10,044 nucleotides of DNA, taken from positions 1-10,044 of the forward strand of contig WJJR01000355.1 in NCBI GenBank assembly GCA_014729565.1. The letters are read 5' to 3'. The stretch is from Candidatus Zixiibacteriota bacterium. Its GTDB lineage: Bacteria > Zixibacteria > MSB-5A5 > WJJR01. A program made the position numbers and the translations under genes. Shown here piece after piece: positions 7,773 through 10,044 of the stretch. The first letter of the stretch is position 1, and each line of letters opens with the position of its first letter. The notes beneath the pieces were generated by a model, which saw nothing but the letters and a program-made list of their open reading frames with translations, did not search any database and was not told the DNA's origin.

Positions 7773-7788
7773 TGGCACGCCCCATGCT
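7773..7788 (+). promoter_or_regulatory. Sigma-54 (-24/-12) promoter for hsp20
   Basis: The sequence TGGCACG-CCCC-ATGCT matches the RpoN consensus TGGCACG-N4-TTGCW at all but one position. The invariant GG (7774-7775) and GC (7786-7787) have the required 12-base offset. The expected start is near 7799, giving about a 63-base leader before the hsp20 ATG. Such promoters need an ATP-dependent enhancer-binding activator, consistent with the upstream palindromic boxes. Confidence 0.72.
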
Positions 7789-7810
7789 CTACTCTCGACC
7801 GGAGTTCGAA

Positions 7811-7843
7811 ATGAAACGAACCACAAGGACGTTGAAACGATAA
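7811..7843 (+). CDS. Possible 10-codon leader ORF in the hsp20 5' untranslated region
   Basis: An ATG at 7811 opens a 10-residue frame MKRTTRTLKR ending in TAA at 7841-7843, 18 bases before the hsp20 ATG. GGAG at 7801-7804 sits 6 bases ahead, an acceptable Shine-Dalgarno. It would be near the very 5' end of the predicted sigma-54 transcript. The short length makes chance quite possible; no attenuator structure was found around it. Confidence 0.22.
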   Translation: MKRTTRTLKR

Positions 7844-7845
7844 GT

Positions 7846-7853
7846 AAAGGAGG
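7846..7853 (+). promoter_or_regulatory. Strong Shine-Dalgarno for hsp20
   Basis: AAAGGAGG lies 8 bases before the ATG at 7862, a near-ideal ribosome binding site and clearly stronger than those of the other genes here. It fixes the hsp20 start and fits high expression on induction. Confidence 0.85.
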
Positions 7854-7861
7854 AATGAACA

Positions 7862-8308
7862 ATGGCTATGGTCAAGTATGAACCCAACCGCAACGTGGTG
7901 CCGTTCTCGACCGCGATCAGCAAAGTGTTTGACGAGTTCTTCCCGGGTGCGTTCGGCAACGAAGGTACCCCGACTGTGACCTGGCGTCCGCAGGTCGATA
8001 TTCTCGAGCACGACGATCAGGTCCTGATTCGGGCCGATATGCCGGGCCTCGAGAAGAGCAACATCAAGGTGATCGTTAATGACGGTCTCCTGACGATCGA
8101 AGGCACGCGCAAGGAAGAGCACGACGAAAAGTCGAAAGGCTTCGTGCGCACCGAACGGTTCGTGGGCAATTTCGCCCGCTCGTTCAACCTGCCGGCCTGG
8201 GCCGACGCAACGAAGATCGACGCCAATTATAAGAATGGCGTCCTCGAAGTGACTGTGCCCAAGACCGAAAAGGCGCGGCCGAAAGAAGTCGACATCAAAG
8301 TCAGCTAA
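7862..8308 (+). CDS. Small heat-shock protein, Hsp20/alpha-crystallin family
   Basis: This 148-residue ATP-independent holdase binds unfolding proteins in the cytosol and hands them to DnaK/ClpB. The alpha-crystallin domain runs from about 43 (RPQVDILE) to about 134. It includes DMPGLEKSNIKV (59-70), the FARSFNLP strand (104-111) and the diagnostic NGVLEVTVPK (125-134). The N-terminal arm is short (about 40 residues). A C-terminal I-K-V (145-147) is the IxI/V-type motif used in oligomerisation. Length and layout are typical of bacterial class A sHSPs. A sigma-54 promoter and upstream boxes precede it and a strong terminator follows, so it is probably monocistronic. The downstream clpB supports a shared proteostasis role. 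Confidence 0.96.
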   Translation: MAMVKYEPNRNVVPFSTAISKVFDEFFPGAFGNEGTPTVTWRPQVDILEHDDQVLIRADMPGLEKSNIKVIVNDGLLTIEGTRKEEHDEKSKGFVRTERFVGNFARSFNLPAWADATKIDANYKNGVLEVTVPKTEKARPKEVDIKVS

Positions 8309-8334
8309 CTGAACCAATCGGCACGCAGCGAACG

Positions 8335-8366
8335 GCCCCGTCCCGCATGGTGCGGGGCGGGGCTTT
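8335..8366 (+). terminator. Intrinsic terminator after hsp20
   Basis: A GC-rich hairpin pairs GCCCCGTCCCGCA (8335-8347) with TGCGGGGCGGGGC (8351-8363) across a 3-base loop TGG, with one G-T wobble in 13 pairs, followed by TTT. It starts 26 bases after the hsp20 stop. The stem is very stable although the T-run is short. Confidence 0.78.
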
Positions 8367-8470
8367 CGCACGAGAAACAGACCGAAGAGATGGGTGATGG
8401 AGTCGTGACACAGCAGCAGATCAGAAGAAATTGTCTCTCATTAGAGGAGATGTCGCGTACCTATACAACA

Positions 8471-8489
8471 CCGGGCGCCGTCTGCCCGG
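8471..8489 (+). other. Small hairpin in the fmdB leader
   Basis: CCGGGC (8471-8476) and GCCCGG (8484-8489) form a 6-bp stem with a 7-base loop, 27 bases before the fmdB-type start. There is no T-run, so it is not a terminator. It may be incidental in this GC-rich DNA. The rest of 8367-8516 shows no promoter I can support. Confidence 0.25.
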
Positions 8490-8516
8490 CCACCGTAACG
8501 CGAGGTGCCAACGATT

Positions 8517-8813
8517 ATGCCGACTTACGACTACCGCTGCGACGCCTGCGGCCATCAATTCGAGGCCTTTCAATCGATCAAGGACGATCCTCTCTCGAAA
8601 TGCCCGCAGTGCGGCAACTATTCGGTGAAACGCCTGATCTCGCCCGGCGGCGGATTCCTGTTCAAGGGGTCTGGCTACTACATCACCGACTACCGCAGCC
8701 AGTCGTATCAGCAGGCGGCCAAAAAGGACACCCCCGCGTCGACAACGAGCGACGCGAAGCCAAAAGAGAAATCGTCCGACTCCTCCAGTTCGACCAAAAC
8801 GTCGAAAGAATAA
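8517..8813 (+). CDS. FmdB-family zinc-ribbon protein
   Basis: This 98-residue protein begins MPTYDYRCDACGHQFE, the signature of the FmdB/CxxC_CxxC_SSSS family of small zinc-ribbon proteins. Four cysteines in two CxxC pairs (C8/C11 and C29/C32) should bind one zinc. The C-terminal third is low-complexity, rich in Lys, Ser, Thr and Asp, and probably disordered, as is usual in the family. FmdB was named as a putative regulator of formamidase genes, but for most members the role is unknown and nothing here links it to amides. The start at 8517 is chosen over the in-frame GTG at 8505 because the family starts at MPTY and GAGGTG (8502-8507) sits 9 bases upstream as Shine-Dalgarno. It lies between hsp20 and clpB. 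Confidence 0.9.
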   Translation: MPTYDYRCDACGHQFEAFQSIKDDPLSKCPQCGNYSVKRLISPGGGFLFKGSGYYITDYRSQSYQQAAKKDTPASTTSDAKPKEKSSDSSSSTKTSKE

Positions 8814-8830
8814 CCCACTCTGCCATCGAG

Positions 8831-8846
8831 AGCTTTTTCCCGGCTG
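8831..8846. other. Hairpin between fmdB-type gene and clpB
   Basis: CGGCTG and CAGCCG form a perfect 6-bp stem around TCTT. A run of five T precedes rather than follows it, so it does not fit an intrinsic terminator on either strand. Function unclear. Confidence 0.3.
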
Positions 8847-8876
8847 TCTTCAGCCGTGGTCCGGACAGTGGCCATC

Positions 8877-8912
8877 GTCCACTGCGTCCAATAAGTCCAC
8901 TATGTCCACCCA
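8877..8912 (+). repeat. Four-copy 9-bp tandem repeat before clpB
   Basis: GTCCA recurs at 8877, 8886, 8895 and 8904, exactly 9 bases apart; the units are GTCCACTGC, GTCCAATAA, GTCCACTAT and GTCCACCCA. The array ends at the clpB Shine-Dalgarno. It is non-coding as far as can be judged. It could be a slippage-prone microsatellite or a protein or RNA binding array. Confidence 0.55.
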
Positions 8913-8928
8913 AGGAAGGTGATGCCGT

Positions 8929-10044
8929 ATGATGTCACTCGATAAATGGACCGACAACGCCAAGATGGTGCTGCAGCAAACACTGGAGGCCGCGCAAACC
9001 GCGGGTCATCCGGAAGTCACACCGGCACACCTGCTCACGGCGTTGATCAATGACGATGGGATGAGCCGCGCGCTCTTCGACAAAGAAGCTGTCGACGCGG
9101 ATCGTCTCGCCGGTGCACTCAGCACCGCGCTGAATAAGCTGCCGACCGTCTCCGGCGGCGGACAGCCGAATACATCGTCTGACCTGGCGGCGGTGTTGTC
9201 AGCCGCACAGAATCGTGCGCAGAAATCGGGTCATCAATATGTGACTGCTGCACATCTGCTGTGGGGCGTATTCGAAAAGCCCGACACGACCATCCGCGAT
9301 GCGCTCGCATCGATCGGCGCCGACGCCAAGCGTCTGCGCACTGCCGTCGATGCGATGCTGCAACGTCCCGACGCCGGCGAAGAGGGCGCCGAAAACCGCA
9401 TGATGGCGCTCGACCGTTTCAGCCGCGATCTCACACAGGCGGCACGCGACGGTGACATCGATCCGGTGATCGGTCGCGATGAAGAAATCCGTCGCGTGAT
9501 GAAAGTCCTGTCGCGCCGCACAAAGAACAACCCGGTGCTCATCGGCGAACCGGGTGTCGGTAAGACGGCGGTGGCCGAGGGCATGGCGCTCAAGATCGCC
9601 AAAGGCGATGTTCCCGAATCGCTGCGCGACCGTCGCGTCGTCGCCCTCGACATGGGTTCACTCGTCGCCGGCTCAAAATTCCGCGGCGAATTCGAGGAAC
9701 GCCTGAAGGGTGTGCTCAATGACATTGAACAATCCGATGGGCAGATCATTGTCTTCATCGATGAGCTGCACACCGTTGTCGGCGCCGGCTCGGCCGAGGG
9801 CAGTGTCGACGCGTCGAACCTGCTCAAGCCGGCGCTCGCGCGCGGCAAACTGCGCTGCATCGGTGCGACAACGTTGACCGAATATCGCAAGCACATCGAA
9901 AAAGACGCCGCGCTCGAACGTCGCTTCCAGCCGGTGATGATTCACGAACCGACAGTGGAAGAGACCATCTCGATCTTGCGCGGTCTGCGTGAACGTTACG
10001 AAGTCCATCACGGTGTCCGCATCCAGGACGCGGCGTTGATCGCA
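8929..10044 (+). CDS. clpB: ATP-dependent chaperone ClpB, N-terminal part (cut by window end)
   Basis: ClpB is a hexameric AAA+ disaggregase that threads aggregated proteins through its pore with DnaK help. The 372 visible residues cover the Clp N-domain (about 1-145) and most of the first AAA+ module. Visible are VIGRDEEIRRV, Walker A GEPGVGKT at 206-213, the pore-loop region GSKFRGEFEERLKG, Walker B IVFIDE with E279, the GAGSAEGS segment and the LERRF arginine-finger region. Walker positions coincide with E. coli ClpB numbering as I recall it, supporting this start. Two ATGs are adjacent (8929 and 8932); 8929 is preferred because AAGGAAGG (8912-8919) is 9 bases away. The middle domain and second AAA+ module lie beyond the window. 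The N-domain plus spacing argues for ClpB over ClpA/ClpC. No CIRCE or clear sigma-32-like promoter was seen upstream. Confidence 0.95.
   Translation, partial: MMSLDKWTDNAKMVLQQTLEAAQTAGHPEVTPAHLLTALINDDGMSRALFDKEAVDADRLAGALSTALNKLPTVSGGGQPNTSSDLAAVLSAAQNRAQKSGHQYVTAAHLLWGVFEKPDTTIRDALASIGADAKRLRTAVDAMLQRPDAGEEGAENRMMALDRFSRDLTQAARDGDIDPVIGRDEEIRRVMKVLSRRTKNNPVLIGEPGVGKTAVAEGMALKIAKGDVPESLRDRRVVALDMGSLVAGSKFRGEFEERLKGVLNDIEQSDGQIIVFIDELHTVVGAGSAEGSVDASNLLKPALARGKLRCIGATTLTEYRKHIEKDAALERRFQPVMIHEPTVEETISILRGLRERYEVHHGVRIQDAALIA

Noticed and set aside
7799..7861. RNA thermometer (ROSE or fourU type) in the hsp20 leader
   Set aside because: I found no sequence in the predicted leader able to pair well with AAAGGAGG, and no UUUU or ROSE-like hairpin over it.
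8505..8516. Earlier GTG start for the FmdB-type protein
   Set aside because: The GTG lies inside the Shine-Dalgarno GAGGTG and the family begins at MPTY, which fits ATG 8517.
8831..8846. Terminator between the fmdB-type gene and clpB
   Set aside because: The T-run is on the 5' side of the hairpin, and reading the other strand gives A residues after the stem.
8877..8912. CRISPR-like array
   Set aside because: The repeat unit is only 9 bases with no spacers, so it is a short tandem repeat.
8814..8928. CIRCE (HrcA) element before clpB
   Set aside because: No TTAGCACTC-type inverted repeat is present in this gap or before hsp20.
8390..8932. 180-codon + strand frame spanning the fmdB-type gene
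   Set aside because: It overlaps the clear FmdB-type gene out of frame, its product is low-complexity with no family features, and it runs through the 9-bp repeat.

Overview
The window is a GC-rich, densely coded stretch of a diderm (Gram-negative-type) bacterial chromosome, with every supported gene on the + strand. The diderm inference rests on a GT9 heptosyltransferase-type enzyme, a secreted protein ending in an Omp85/BamA-like outer-membrane barrel, and a BamB-like lipoprotein. The peptidase/beta-propeller/barrel fusion and the gene mix suggest a lineage of the FCB or neighbouring candidate phyla (Zixibacteria- or Gemmatimonadota-like). That placement is from memory of protein architectures and is tentative.

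Layout. (1) Positions 1-3195: the 3' part of a glycosyltransferase family 9 gene is followed after 5 bases by a full-length bifunctional (p)ppGpp synthetase/hydrolase (Rel/SpoT). A compact hairpin with a T-run follows and probably ends that transcript. (2) Positions 3273-7515: an envelope pair. A 997-residue exported protein joins a gluzincin-type metallopeptidase domain, TolB/PD40-like propeller repeats and an outer-membrane barrel. Ten bases downstream begins a PQQ/BamB-like propeller lipoprotein whose 5' end is occupied by two GC-rich palindromes. (3) Positions 7516-7861: a 346-base intergenic region holding an inverted pair of REP-like palindromes, a cluster of TGCCA-type boxes, a strong sigma-54 (-24/-12) promoter match and a very good Shine-Dalgarno. 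(4) Positions 7862-10044: a proteostasis group made of a small heat-shock protein (Hsp20), a strong terminator, an FmdB-type zinc-ribbon protein, and the N-terminal 372 residues of the ClpB disaggregase, cut by the window edge.

How they fit. Hsp20 holds unfolding proteins and ClpB (with DnaK) disaggregates them, so their proximity makes functional sense. The hsp20 terminator suggests hsp20 is a separate transcript. The peptidase-barrel protein and BamB-like lipoprotein probably act together at the outer membrane. The most interesting signals are the apparently sigma-54-controlled hsp20 with helically phased upstream boxes, the peptidase-propeller-barrel fusion next to a BamB-like partner, and the palindromes embedded in the lipoprotein's leader. 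No mobile element genes, CRISPR arrays, tRNAs or rRNAs were seen.
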